Of a DNA stretch of 64,000 bases, positions 12,079 to 22,799 are shown piece by piece. Source of the stretch: Doris montereyensis. Taxonomy: Eukaryota; Mollusca; Gastropoda; Nudibranchia; Dorididae. The stretch covers positions 271,001 to 335,000 of the forward strand of contig JAXRKP010000366.1 in the NCBI GenBank assembly GCA_037039925.1, given 5' to 3'. Position numbers and translations under genes: made by a program. Positions within the stretch are counted from its first letter, which is position 1. The number at the start of each line of letters is the position of its first letter. The notes beneath the pieces are model-generated. The model saw only the letters and a list, made by a program, of their open reading frames with translations. It did no database searches and was not told the DNA's origin.

Positions 12079-13415
12079 ATATAACACATTTATGTATTCA
12101 TACATGTATATGTGTATAAATACACACATTTAAAAATAGTTTCTTTAGCAGAAAAACTTATAATAATCTGCATTACCACTGAAAAAAAATGTAGAAAAAA
12201 TACATTGTTTTCTCTCTCTTCTACTTTTGTTTTCTTCATAAACACAAAGCCAAAATAATGGATAGCCAATTCTGTCACCGTCACTTCATTCTTAAGTAGT
12301 GTTGCACCCTTTGACACAAAATAAATACCCCCCTCCCCCAACCCTCAAAGAGCAATCCGATCGATCCCACCCTAAATAATCAACAGGGGCGGGCAACTCT
12401 GACAGGTGAACTTCGATTGGTCAGGCATCATAGAGAAAATCTCGGCTTTAACATGACGGATGTTTATGTTATGATAATAGCGTTGCATATTTCGATTCAA
12501 TATAACAAGATGCACAATTTGTATAAAATGCAAATATACGATGTTGAAAAAAGAGCAAGAACAACCCTATATTAAACATGATGATTCTGACTATAGCATA
12601 GCAGGTTGTGCCTCATATTAGAAATCACACTCACACACACATCACACCCGTGGACAAACATTGCAAAGTTTCAGTCTACAAACTAATTCTTAGTAGAAAG
12701 ATGTGATTGACAGAAAGACTTTTCAGAAGTGGCCAAAAAGGACAATGTTGAATCAAGTGTGCACACGAGAAGGACATCCAGCTACCCCCCCCCTCCTCCT
12801 GCCCCCCCAAAAATCCAACAAAAAATAACAAAAAAACCAAACCGAAAAAACCCAAAACAAAACAAATGAAAGCCAAAACTTAAATCCCTGCCTGAAAGGG
12901 GAAAAATGATAAAAAAAAACTAAAAAACTTACTTTTCTCCAAAAAAATAATGAAAAAAGAATGGAACACCAGCGGAACCCCTAACACAATCACACAGCTA
13001 AACAAACAGACCCCAGTGGAAATAAAATCAAACAAAATGTACACAGAAACAACACTTCCTAATTCTGCACATAGCGTACGTAACCACGGCATGTGGATGT
13101 CTGACAACTCCATTTGACCTTGAATCATCCAAAATCCTTTCGTCCTCCCTTTCACTCCATTGATCCTCTCTTAATTATAATTATTATCATCACATCAAAA
13201 GAAAAAGAACGTGCATGAATTCCTCCTTCGCAATATTCACGTATACAAAAATAGGGAAATCAGAGTTTGTATGAATGGGTCACACTTGGTATCAACAACA
13301 GCCGCCTCTCCAGCGCTTCCACCTCATACAATGTCGTCTCATGGATATGTGTCACCATTTCTAATCACAGAAAATTAGCCAATCAGCAAACGAGTATGGC
13401 AGAAGACTCGACCAA
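12079..13415 (-). other. 3' flank and possible 3' UTR of GALNT
   Basis: This stretch follows the GALNT stop on the minus strand. It contains A- and C-rich low-complexity sequence at 12,780-12,960 and no other recognisable gene. The UTR end could not be set. Confidence 0.4.
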
Positions 13416-13477
13416 TCACAGGGACTCTTTCCATCCACCTAGCAGCCATTGCTGGTCTATAGATCCCGTACATTTAC
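13416..13477 (-). CDS. GALNT: GALNT terminal exon with stop codon
   Basis: This short exon completes a split Gly codon, encodes KCTGSIDQQWLLGGWKESL and ends at TGA (13,416-13,418). SxQQWLL is the closing QxW motif of the third ricin repeat; GALNT1 reads SQQWLLRN at the same place. The acceptor is preceded by a T-tract and GCGCAG. The 3' UTR would continue into lower coordinates; no poly(A) signal could be assigned with confidence. Confidence 0.9.
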
Positions 13478-13637
13478 CTGCGCAAAAAAAAAAACAAACA
13501 ACCCAACTCATAATAACAACAGTTTTATAAAACAAGGAAGTCTCTAAGAGAGACCAATGTCAATGAATGTCTTCAATAACAAAAACACAAAAAAGTCATG
13601 AAAATGAACATTAACATTTGTGTAACTAAGATGTGCT

Positions 13638-13925
13638 AAGATGTTGGTGGCTTAGGTAACTAGATTTGGGATTGTGAGGTTCTGGGTTTGAACCCTAACA
13701 CTGCTAGGTCCCAAGTCATGTTCATTGGAAGAGATGTTTAACATGCAATTCTCTACCCAATGCAGGTGCAAATGAATACAAGCAGCAAGTGATAAATAAA
13801 TTCTGTGACAGACAAGCATTATGTCCATATTGATTCTTCCATTTTACCCTATAGAAACTGGTATAAGCTCTGGCTGTATTGGCCATAGTAGTGACTTTGA
13901 AGGAAGTTTATATTTTACTTAATAA
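13638..13925 (+). mobile_element. SINE family A
   Basis: Plus-strand copy: GTTGGTGGCTTAGGTAAC head, B-box-like GGTTTGAACCC, then ATAAGCTCTGGCTGTATTGG and TTTGAAGGAAGTTTATATTT at the 3' end. Lies directly upstream (in the plus direction) of the GALNT terminal exon. Confidence 0.78.
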
Positions 13926-14034
13926 AATGTGCCTTAATTTTATCATGAGAATCATCCCCCCCCCCCCCCCCCCTCCACAGCACACACACACACCGCGTCT
14001 TTCGAACAGTACAAGTGGATCTTAGGTTGAATGA

Positions 14035-14810
14035 GTAACATCCCATGAGCTTGTGTTTTCCTCAAGGCTTTCACTCTCTGATACACGCTGGTTCTCGCTC
14101 TGTGTGTGTCCTAATTGTCGGATGTCTCAGTGTTGCTTTCAGTGCCTTCCTGCTTTGTTGTGTTGTTATTCTCTTTCTCGTCAGGGCTGTTTGATAGCTT
14201 TGTGGCCTGGGCTTATTTATGTGCATTAGTCCTAGGCTTAGTTTATATTTTGTTCTTCTATGTCCCCACATTTGATTGTGTTGGAATGTCTTTGATCTCT
14301 TGTGATGTGTTGACTATCTTTATCGTCTTGTAAATATTTTGATACAATGAATCTGTTACATGTTTGCCTTTAGTTGAGTGATCGATGGTGGCTGGTGTAC
14401 AACTGACACAATTGTGTGAATAAGAGAGAGTGCTGTCTTGACTGTGTGCTGATACGGAGTTGCCTGTCCATCCTGTGCTGGCACTTGCATGTTCTTTCTT
14501 TATAGCTAAATGGATATTTTCCTACATTGTTGTTTTCTCTGTTGATAGTGATATGCAATGTTTTTGTGGTCTCAGTTTATCACGTTGTAATTGACTTCCA
14601 CCGAAAGCTGGCAGAGGTCGAATGATTCATCGTTGACGCACGCATGACATTCATGGCATAAAAATGAAGGACGAGGCTGGGTAGTGCGTTGTTGATTTCC
14701 AGCACTTTTATCTGAGGCAAGTTGAGATTCTTCCAAAATCTTGTTGATGGTAGGTCTCAGCATTGTCAGCAATCTGCCAACTGGTATTGCGATGTTGCAT
14801 ATACACAAAA
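14035..14810 (-). pseudogene. Coding-like minus-strand sequence, unrecognised
   Basis: On the minus strand a 78-codon frame (14,572-14,808) reads MCICNIAIPVGRLLTMLRP and includes FLCHECHACVNDESFDLC, a Cys-rich cluster. Lower down, basic frames (14,370-14,558 and 14,071-14,271) continue in shifted phases with Lys/Arg/His/Gln-rich sequence. The composition (A/C-rich on this strand, low repeat content) is unlike the surrounding intron. It may be a decayed retroelement or an old gene fragment. No family is recognised. Confidence 0.25.
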
Positions 14811-14904
14811 TAGCTGGAAATTAGGAAAAAAAAAAAGAAGGCTAGAGCTCGTCACACCCCGTCTGTCCTGCTTAATGACCAAACCGGAAGTCTGGAACAG
14901 TGAA

Positions 14905-15235
14905 AGCTCTAAAGCCGTTAGAACCCATAGAGCCAGAGCGTATCTAGGCTTCTATAACATGAAGCGGAACAGGTGATAGTAGGCCAGTGGTTGGTCTCAA
15001 GTTTTTTTAAGGGGACCTGGTGGTCCAGAGGCAACGTGTCGGCCTCTCAACCAGAAGGGCATGGGTTCAAGCCTCAACAGGTTGAACATTTTTCTTGAGT
15101 CCCCCCCCCCCCCAATAGAATTCCCCAGAGAAACAAGAACGTCAGGTCTAGCATGACCAGGGTTGGACCCTAGGACCTCATGATCCCCATTCTGGCAACT
15201 TAACCCACCAGGCAACTGACACCACCCTTTGGAAC
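14905..15235 (-). mobile_element. SINE family A interrupted by a SINE B head
   Basis: The minus-strand family A tail (14,905-15,005: AGCCGTTAGAACCCATAGAG, AACATGAAGCGGAACAGGTG) and head (15,113-15,235: GGACCTCATGATCCCC, GGCAACTTAACCCACC) are separated by a plus-strand family B head. Confidence 0.7.
15013..15112 (+). mobile_element. SINE family B, 5' fragment inside SINE A
   Basis: GGTGGTCCAGAGGCAACGTG (A box) and GGGTTCAAGCC (B box) are followed by the family's C-run at 15,101. The body downstream is missing. Confidence 0.75.
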
Positions 15236-15311
15236 AGGGCATTACGTTTGTATTTTCAAAAAGTGACGATTATCTTTTCATGTCTGGAGTTGAATGACAG
15301 TAGGGACCTAC

Positions 15312-15390
15312 CTAAACTTGGCATGTCTGTTGCATGGGGAAGTGCCTTCCCTAGGCATTGGTCGGTGTTCATATGGCGCAGAGTTTTAAC
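15312..15390 (-). CDS. GALNT: GALNT exon: lectin repeat gamma, first half
   Basis: This 79-nt exon encodes VKTLRHMNTDQCLGKA then LPHATDMPSL plus one base. It aligns with the LQHVNSNQCLDKA segment of the third lectin repeat of GALNT1. The usual CLD reads CLG here, losing the Asp that would bind sugar. Acceptor TTTCAG, donor GTAGGT. Phase 0 in, phase 1 out, fitting both lectin variants upstream and the terminal exon downstream. Confidence 0.9.
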
Positions 15391-17191
15391 CTGAAATAGA
15401 CATTGGTTGCATCAGACATCAGGATGATTATGTCAAGACAAATGATAAGCAATTTATTCAAAGTTGTTCATTACAATACTCAATGAATCCTTCAAGACAT
15501 AAGCAGAAATTTAAATATCAAGATACCACCTTCCTCCAACCCCTCAATCCTATGGAGAAAAAATTAGTGCCTTTATGAAACTGTTGGAAAAAAAACCCAA
15601 CTTTTAAACTTTTACAACACTTAAGAAAAAAGACAAGTTTGCGTCTTAACAAAGATCGATGGGTGTTTTGAAATTAAAAGTAGGGCGAATAAAAAATTTG
15701 AAGGGATTGATCGTGTTTATTTGTTAAACACCTTCTTGCATAATTAAAAAAACCCCTAAAAAATCAGGTGAGTGAAAAAAAACATTCCTAACTTTGATTG
15801 CTGATATCTTTATCGTTTAATTTCGTATATGCTTATTTCAAACTATGATATGTTTTGTGGAAAAGCTCATAAAAATCCCATACATGAGTGTCATGGTACG
15901 AGGAATTGAAAACACTCACTCCCAGAATAAATATTCACGCACTTTAACCTATTCCAGGCATATGGGTCACAGTCAGTTTTTTTCCATGTTGCAAAATCGC
16001 TTGATTGGCAAATGAACACAAATTTGTGTGATATGATATTTTGATTTTGAAGTTCTCTTACAAGAACATTTGAATCTAATTGACTAATCTTTCGATTTAA
16101 GTGAAATTTTCTACACTAATTCAATAGATGTTGATCTAGATATGGTATGATTTTCAATAAGAAACGAGTCTTCTTTGTTGAGTTACAAACGTTCAAACTT
16201 GAGAACAGTCTGTCTCACTTACTTGATATATATTGAGATGAATGAGTACACAAATGACCATTATTCAAATGCCCTCTTGAAAATCAAAATAAGATTTAGG
16301 GATTAATGAATAAATACGCATAAAACCACGCTGAAAACTACCAGAAAAATCCATGTTATATGAGGTAGTATACACTGTACTTATAATCTATAACCTCTTG
16401 GCAAAACCACCTATAAAAACCAAATTGAGTTGAAAATCAACAGAAATAAAAGGCGTTTTAGAAGAACAAACCCAACACCCAATGACTTTAAAAGTAGATT
16501 TATTAACATAAATGTGTGCTTAATAGCTATTCAACTTTACTTAAGTTTCTGTCCAACGAACAAAAATGTTAATAGCATAAAGAAAACCATTAGGCACATG
16601 CAAAGTTATATTATTAGCTGTCAACAAATGCAAAAAAGAAACAATATGAACACAACAACAACAAAACAAAAGCTAAACATCTTTTGTTAGGTAACTGGTA
16701 GCTCATTTGGTTCATGCAAAAGCAAGAATTAGTCCATTCCCCATCTAACTACAATAAAACCTTTGATTATTTAGATCTATATTGATGCTTATGGTTGTGA
16801 AATAGAAAATTCCCCAGAATCAATCTTTACATTTAAAAAGGAAAAAAAAAAGAAGCAATTCAAAAAATTTCATATTAAATCAAAAATGTTTATTTCTAAT
16901 ATACACAGTAATAATCGATTTTTAAATGAAAATCTTTCTTACAAAATAGAAACAATTAATTCAATCAATGATGAAAAAACCCCACACCAAATAGCTTGAA
17001 GTAGTCAGGATTTAATTTTTTTAATGTTTTTATAAAAAAAAAGGTGGAAAATGTTAAATAAGACAGTCACCATAATCAACAGCTTCCATATAACGTCCCA
17101 GACTTTTCATGTCTTGGAAAAATGATCCTTCTACTCCTTACAATACTGTTATTCAACCCCACACAGTAGACACCACAGAGAATTAATGTTA
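15391..17191. other. Intron sequence, nothing recognised
   Basis: AT-rich intron between lectin variant B and the gamma exon. No repeat family or coding block found. Confidence 0.5.
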
Positions 17192-17620
17192 CATAGCTGC
17201 CAACCTTCTCAACCCCCCCCCCCCCAAAAAAAAAAAACCAACAAAACAACAACCCCAGACCGTGACTCGCAAACTAATTCTAAATTGCACGACAACCCAT
17301 AATATTCAAGAAAACATTTAACTTTAATCAAATCCCTTTTACGGTAAACACTAAAAAGCCAAGCCAATTGCTGGCCTTCCTGGCGATGTTCGACAGCAAT
17401 TTTGCAAACTCAGAATGGCTTCTCCTGGCTTCCATCCCAATCTCTCTGAGTCTTTGCCGTTAAAACTTAGGGCTCCTTGTAAAGAAAAAACACGATAAAC
17501 CCTGCTCATATACGTACTTTTCAAGGTAAATACAAATTTACGTACTCAAAATCCAACAAAAAAAAATCCAAACCCCATACTAAATACGTTTTAAGAAAAA
17601 CATACTAGTTGGCAGCTATG
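17192..17620. mobile_element. 429-bp element with 13-bp terminal inverted repeats
   Basis: CATAGCTGCCAAC (17,192-17,204) and its exact inverse GTTGGCAGCTATG (17,608-17,620) bound the element. Outside lie ATGTTA and ACGTTA, a possible 6-bp target duplication with one mismatch. Inside, a short minus-strand frame (about 17,320-17,465) includes IGMEARRSHSEFAKLLSNIA. A non-autonomous DNA transposon is the best reading; the superfamily is not assigned. Confidence 0.6.
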
Positions 17621-17668
17621 ACGTTAGATTCTATATATTGCGTAGAGTGAAATAATTTTTCAGCCAAC

Positions 17669-17797
17669 CTCAAAATTATAGTCCCACTTGGCATCAGCGG
17701 ACGCACTACACTTAACAAACTGGAGACCACCTCTAACCGCGTCCATGCACATATCGTCATCGGACATCAGCTGGTTTTTCTTGGTCAGCGAGAAGAC
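17669..17797 (-). CDS. GALNT: GALNT exon, lectin variant B (alternative, motif-poor repeat)
   Basis: The exon encodes 43 intact codons beginning VFSLTKKN, then DDDMCMDAV, and ending KCSASADAKWDYNFE. It aligns end to end with variant A ([19 protein letters not shown]) and has the same phase 0 at both ends, acceptor GTGCCCAG and donor GTTGGC. Both cysteines and the Asp of C-x-D are kept, but the CHGxGGNQ segment is replaced by CSASADAK, so the Asn and His of the usual sugar site are gone. Splicing of this exon in place of variant A would give a lectin domain with altered binding. Mutually exclusive use is inferred. Confidence 0.88.
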
Positions 17798-18659
17798 CTG
17801 GGCACAACAGCAACAACAACAACGACCAAGCAGTTGGTATTAAATCAAAATTAGAATAAATTAAAGAAACAAAAAAAAAAAAACAAAAAGAAAAGAGGGT
17901 GGGGGAAATATGTGAGTAGTGTGAGCGTCAGCGTGACTGACGGGTCAGAGTGACGTCAGGCTGATGGAATAGACATGTGCAAACCATGCTGGACGTTTTC
18001 ATTGGCTGCCGAGTGGAGAATCAATATGCGATTGTTGGCCATAGAAAAAAGCTGCGGGAAAATAAAAATAAAAACCCGGAAAGAAAGAAAAGGAAAAGAA
18101 AAAAAAGGGGGGGGGGGAGGGGAATGCCACTGATCCATCCCATACTCCCCTCTCTCTTTCACTCTAAAAAAACAAGAAACACAACAATGAAAAAGAAAGC
18201 AAGAAACACAACAATGAAAAAACAAGAAACATACTAACGTGAACAAAAGCCAGCATAAAGACCCGCCACTTCCTACCCATCCCCCTTTTCCCCCATTTAC
18301 CCCAAACATACAGCCCCCCCATCTGCCCAATCTGTGGGAGTCGGCTGAGTTCGGTGAGGCTGAGTGACATTAAGATAGACGATGCAAATATGGGCTGATT
18401 GTGAAGACCATGTTGAAATGAGCACACACAAAAATAGAAAGTGTGAAACAGCAGGGAAAAGATGGCAAACACCTCAGTCTGGTAGTTTCCAAGACAACCG
18501 TCCATTCCGACATCTTTCACAAACTGAGATGACAGTTGTGCCATAAGGCTGGTAGTGCAAAAACGTTTCTCAGATATTGTTCAAAATCACTTTCAATCTT
18601 GGGAAAAACATACGTCTTTACGCCCGTTTGTTTTGTTTTGTCTTGTTTTCTTTTATTTA
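17798..18659. other. Intron sequence with A-, G- and GA-rich tracts
   Basis: Contains a run of 11 G near 18,108 and two AAGAAACACAACAATGAAAA units at 18,173-18,225. No gene seen on either strand. Confidence 0.5.
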
Positions 18660-18776
18660 ATTGCAATTAGCCCTGTTCAACATGCACAGTGATCTCAGAG
18701 TAGGCTATGAGAATAGACGTGTGAAAGAGCGACAGGAAAAGAGAAAACCTACCAAGGGCGCCCACCAACCACCCAC
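18660..18776 (+). repeat. Dispersed repeat E, copy 5
   Basis: GCACAGTGATCTCAGAG, GTGAAAGAGCGACAGGAAAA, CCTACCAAGGGCGCCCACCA. Confidence 0.75.
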
Positions 18777-18811
18777 ATTATTATATGTGTGATCTTAAGC
18801 TTGTGGACGTT

Positions 18812-18870
18812 CTGGTAGGTTTTCCTTCCTCTGAGGTCCCGTGATGACGGACAGGGTAAATTACAACTTA
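18812..18870 (-). repeat. Dispersed repeat E, inverted partial copy
   Basis: The only minus-strand copy seen: TGGTAGGTTTTCCTTCC and GACGGACAGGGTAAATTA. With the copy at 18,660 it forms an inverted pair that could fold as a hairpin in RNA. A run of 24 C follows at 18,872-18,895. Confidence 0.65.
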
Positions 18871-19504
18871 ACCCCCCCCCCCCCCCCCCCCCCCCAAAAT
18901 AAAATAGACACAAATCTAAACGATGAAATGTTTAGCACTCTCACAAGCCTCATGTTATGAACAACCTCTTATCACATAGACAAGACAAACACATATTACT
19001 ATCCAAGACGAGACTGAAGCAAAGGCGATTACAGGCCGTCACTGACATTGACAAAGTCCTGGCTCAATCTTCAAACATAAAAGTTCTCTCCTTTCCTCTC
19101 CTTTTAGAATAAAATTGAATCAATCAATCCATTAGCCATTCGATTGTCATCAATTTTCGATAAAAGAAAAAGAAAGATGTTGGATGTTTGGATACAAAAA
19201 GAAGAAGAAGATATATAGTGTATATCTAGTCACCGTGATTATAAACCCATGTCTCAAAGTACATGAACCAGGCCTACCACATCATTGTCATTGCTACAAG
19301 GCTTCATACTATTATAAATCAACAGGCTGTGGTGTTGAAGGCATGTGAAGGTCTTCTGATTTTTAGATTTTTCAAAATAAATTCGTCTCCTTTTTCTTCT
19401 TCTCTAGAAACAGACTATTGAGATTCTTACAAAGACAAACAGTGAGGCAAGGGGCAATACCGAAACTCCATAGGGACAAAGTAAAAAAAGAAAAGAAGGA
19501 AGTT

Positions 19505-19768
19505 TTAAAGTTCCTTCAAGACCACTACGGCCCATAAAATGAAGTGGAACAGGTGATAATAACCATGTCTTGGACAGGACGCTAGTCTGACGCATGTTTT
19601 TATTCCCAAGCTAGTGCTTGTATCCAGTTGCACCTGAGTCAAGTGGGGAAAATGCACGTTACGTGTCTTTCCCAAGAAACACAAGGTTGGAACTAGCTTT
19701 TCTAGGGTTCAAACCCAGGACATGATGATCCCAAATCCCACAGCCCAACTACTCGTCCAACAACGCCA
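19505..19768 (-). mobile_element. SINE family A
   Basis: Minus-strand copy with TTAAAGTTCCTTCAAGACCA tail and GGGTTTGAACCC B-box-like sequence in the head. Confidence 0.78.
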
Positions 19769-19784
19769 CATAGGGACAAAGGCG

Positions 19785-20010
19785 AGACAGATAAATATAA
19801 AAATCTTTGGGCACCAGACAGAATCAAACACGTGGCCTCCGCATCGACACCCATCGTCTCGCCATGACAAGAGAGCACGTTACCAGCATTGCTAACTACT
19901 GAATTTTGTCTTGTTTATCCTTTCTTTGTATTCGTCTCGTTTTTGTCTCTATGGGGCTTCACTATTTATTTCATGTCCTGTTTCCTCACTGTTACATGAT
20001 GAGATTCTTG
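19785..20010. mobile_element. SINE family D, head-to-head pieces
   Basis: On the minus strand, 19,895-19,785 reads GCTGGTAACGTGCTCTCTTG and a B-box-like GTTTGATTCTGTC, then TGCCCAAAGATTTTT. On the plus strand, 19,895-20,010 carries the family tail (TTGTATTCGTCTCG, TTTATTTCATGTCC) seen at 27,250-27,330. The arrangement suggests an inverted rearrangement. Confidence 0.6.
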
Positions 20011-20304
20011 TATCATTTTAAAAACCAAAAAGGTGAGAATGGAAAGGAATATGCCACTAGGAGGGAATTAAAAAATGAAAGAAAGAAATCAAAAGGGAAA
20101 AATGGGGGGAGGAGGGGGGAAGGACAACCAGAAACTATAAATCAACAAATACTGGACCCAACAAAAATAACCCTTTGAAGAATACTATCCCCCTCCTCTT
20201 TTTTTTCTTCTTCCAACCCCATCCTCTTAAAATTCATTTCCTTTTCATCACTGGAAAAAAAAATTCAATACCACAACACTTTGAAACACTTCTTGTTTTA
20301 AGAG

Positions 20305-20576
20305 TAGAGATAAACTTCATTGCAGGCCGTTATAGTCCATAGAGCTGGTGCTCATCCTGGTTTCTATGGCATTAAAGTGGAACAAGTGGCAATACACCAC
20401 CTCATGGACAGGACGCTAGCCTGTCATAAGTTTTACTCCCCAGCAGATTATGGTACCCATTCGCATTTGGGTTGAGTGACAAAGAAAATGCGTGTTAAGC
20501 ATCTTTCAAAAGGACTAAAACGCCTGACCTACCATTGCCATGATTCGAATTGAGGACCTTACATTACTAGGTTTGG
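20305..20576 (-). mobile_element. SINE family A
   Basis: Minus-strand copy: AACTTCATTGCAGGCCGTTA tail, GCTAGCCTGTCATAAGTTTT body, decayed B box at ATTCGAATTGAGGACC. Confidence 0.72.
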
Positions 20577-21724
20577 TAAACAAGAAAGGGAAGATAAAAA
20601 ACCCCCAACCCAACTAGTAATAGTAATAGTAATAGCCTACCACCTTGTTCATGTGTATCAAAAGTATTTGACCTCTACAACTTGCAACCTTATCCCAGGA
20701 TGGACCCCACAAATGTACCACCCTTGGACAAAAGGGAAGGAAAAAAAAAAGAAAATGGAAGGAAATGAGAAAAAAAAGAAAAGAATAAAAGGATTAAATC
20801 AAGCCTACTGACTATTCAATTAACCGTCTAGTGAGATGCAGCCATGGGGTTAAAAAGAACAAAAACAAACCCTGACAGAAAATGTAGTGAAAATATATAA
20901 GGGATCATCTAAACGCGTCAACTATTTTCTTTACTAACGCAATCTGCTTACCAGAATTTTTTTTTTACCTCTTGATGGCTGCCCATACGCTATGACCAAA
21001 CTGCCAGCTGCGTTAACAAAGACGTATGTGGTGTGTTTGACATGAGTCACTTTTGGTTTCAATCAATGTAAATGTCAACTAACAAATTTTTATAAACAAG
21101 AAAACACCAATTTCAAACCAAAACAATTAACTTATATTAGTCATCGCAAAGCAATGAGATTTTCTTTGGCAGCTGTTCTGGGAGAAAAGCAAAGATTCAA
21201 ATGTCAACAGCTTAAAATTCAGGAAAACCCAATGACAACAGCCAAACACCATATGGTCCTATTCCCCCCCCCCCATCAATGGATAAATATTTTACCAAGC
21301 AGAAATACTATCCCTATTCATTCTACAATATCCATCTCCATATGTCTATCATTAGCATTTAAAGCAACACATAAACAAACAAAACACAAGCAATTTCAAC
21401 ATGAAATTAAAAGTTAGGCCAACAGGCAAACAATTTGGAGTGTTCAACAGAGGAGGGAAAGGGGGACAGTAGAGGGGGAGGGGGGGGGACTGTATGGCTG
21501 TGTGACAGTAAACAAAGCTATTTTCCAACTGCGTATTGGATTAATCTCTACAGCGATGACTGACTTAATGACCAAATTATTGAGGAAATTAAGAGACAAT
21601 GAATAGAAGGACTTAAGGTGAAAGATAGACAAGTTTAATATCATTTTAAAATCACCTGTTTAAATAAACTTTCCTTTCAGTGAAAATTGACTAGTCAGGC
21701 TGTCTCACAATTTCCCCTGTGGTT
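20577..21724. other. Intron sequence, nothing recognised
   Basis: AT-rich with C- and G-runs (21,265 and 21,480). No coding block or repeat family identified. Confidence 0.5.
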
Positions 21725-21845
21725 TTGTTTGTTTCATTAAAATCTACCCGCCATCAACCACATGCGATGATCTCAAGGTGAATTTAGAGGAAACAGCAAG
21801 ATGAAAGAAGTAGGATCTACCAGAGACCTGCCGAACCGTCTGTGG
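21725..21845 (+). repeat. Dispersed repeat E, copy 6
   Basis: TTTGTTTCATTAAAATCTAC, GCGATGATCTCAAGGTGAAT and AAACAGCAAGATGAAAG. Confidence 0.85.
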
Positions 21846-21974
21846 GCATTCTACAAAGGAAAATATAAGCGGCTGAAACGTGACACTTAAAAAGACTCTT
21901 ACTCTTGGACATCTCCAATAGAGAGCACACCAGCAATAAAAAATGAGAAGAAGAGTGATATAAAACACCACGCC

Positions 21975-22250
21975 CGTATGTTAGATATTATGCTGACAGT
22001 TGCAAAGAGAAGGAAGCTGAACTGGTACGGCCATACTACAAGATTAAATGTCTTTTTCTTTCCAAACTCATCTCACATGGCACTGCAGAGAGAACAAGGA
22101 GAAGAGGAAGACAGAAAAAGAGATGGGAAGACAGAAATCGCCGAGTGGACAGCAAAGACCTTCTCCTAAGCCCAAACTTTGGTTCACGACTGAGAAAAGT
22201 AGAAGACACTGGTGAGACAGCCCATTGCATGGCACAGAGTTACAGGACAC
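21975..22250 (+). mobile_element. LINE 3' fragment (RTE/ingi-like C-terminus)
   Basis: The plus strand encodes VAKRRKLNWYGHTTR and, after shifts, TRRRGRQKKRWEDN, IAEWTAKTFS and WRRLVRQPI-like sequence. KRRKLxWYGHVTR, RGRPxKRW and EWTGxxLxEA are the usual end of the reverse transcriptase ORF of RTE/ingi-like non-LTR elements. Only the 3' end is present, as expected from 5' truncation on insertion. Confidence 0.8.
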
Positions 22251-22799
22251 ATGCATGATGATGACAACGCATTGAGGAAAATACAAAACAAAACAAAACA
22301 CGCGGCGGACATATATATAAATATACGCTTGACAAATTGTAACAGGTGAATAGTTGATGAAAAAAGCTGTCTCTTCTCCGTACATGGCATACACAAATAT
22401 CCACTTCTAACATAATACCCATACTACACAACGATTTTTATTTACGCATAAAACACAACCATCTACGTCTATGTGTAATTTACAACACTTCCACTATTCA
22501 CAAAGAGAAACCACAACAACGACATAGCAACAAAGCATTCAAAAGAAGGTTGACGATGGGAGCGGTGTAACTGTCCCTCATTGAGAGTGAAAGCAGCGAA
22601 ATAATCAACACCACATGTATCTAACAAAAATATATGTGTTATGCTTGTTTGTGACGGGGGCTGCGCGCTTCATGCAAAAACCAGGCACAGAACTCCAAGC
22701 AAACCAACGTGGTAATATACAACAAAGAGCGAATGTGTGGGGTGGGGGCACAGAGAACTGGGGGACAGGGCCAAGGGGGCCACGGGACCAAAGGGGTAC
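22251..22799. other. Intron sequence, nothing recognised
   Basis: Intron just downstream (transcript sense) of lectin variant A. The last 80 bases before the exon are G/C-rich on the plus strand. Confidence 0.5.

Noticed and set aside
14115..14333. 72-codon plus-strand hydrophobic frame
   Set aside because: T-rich sequence gives chance hydrophobic frames; the opposite strand looks more protein-like.
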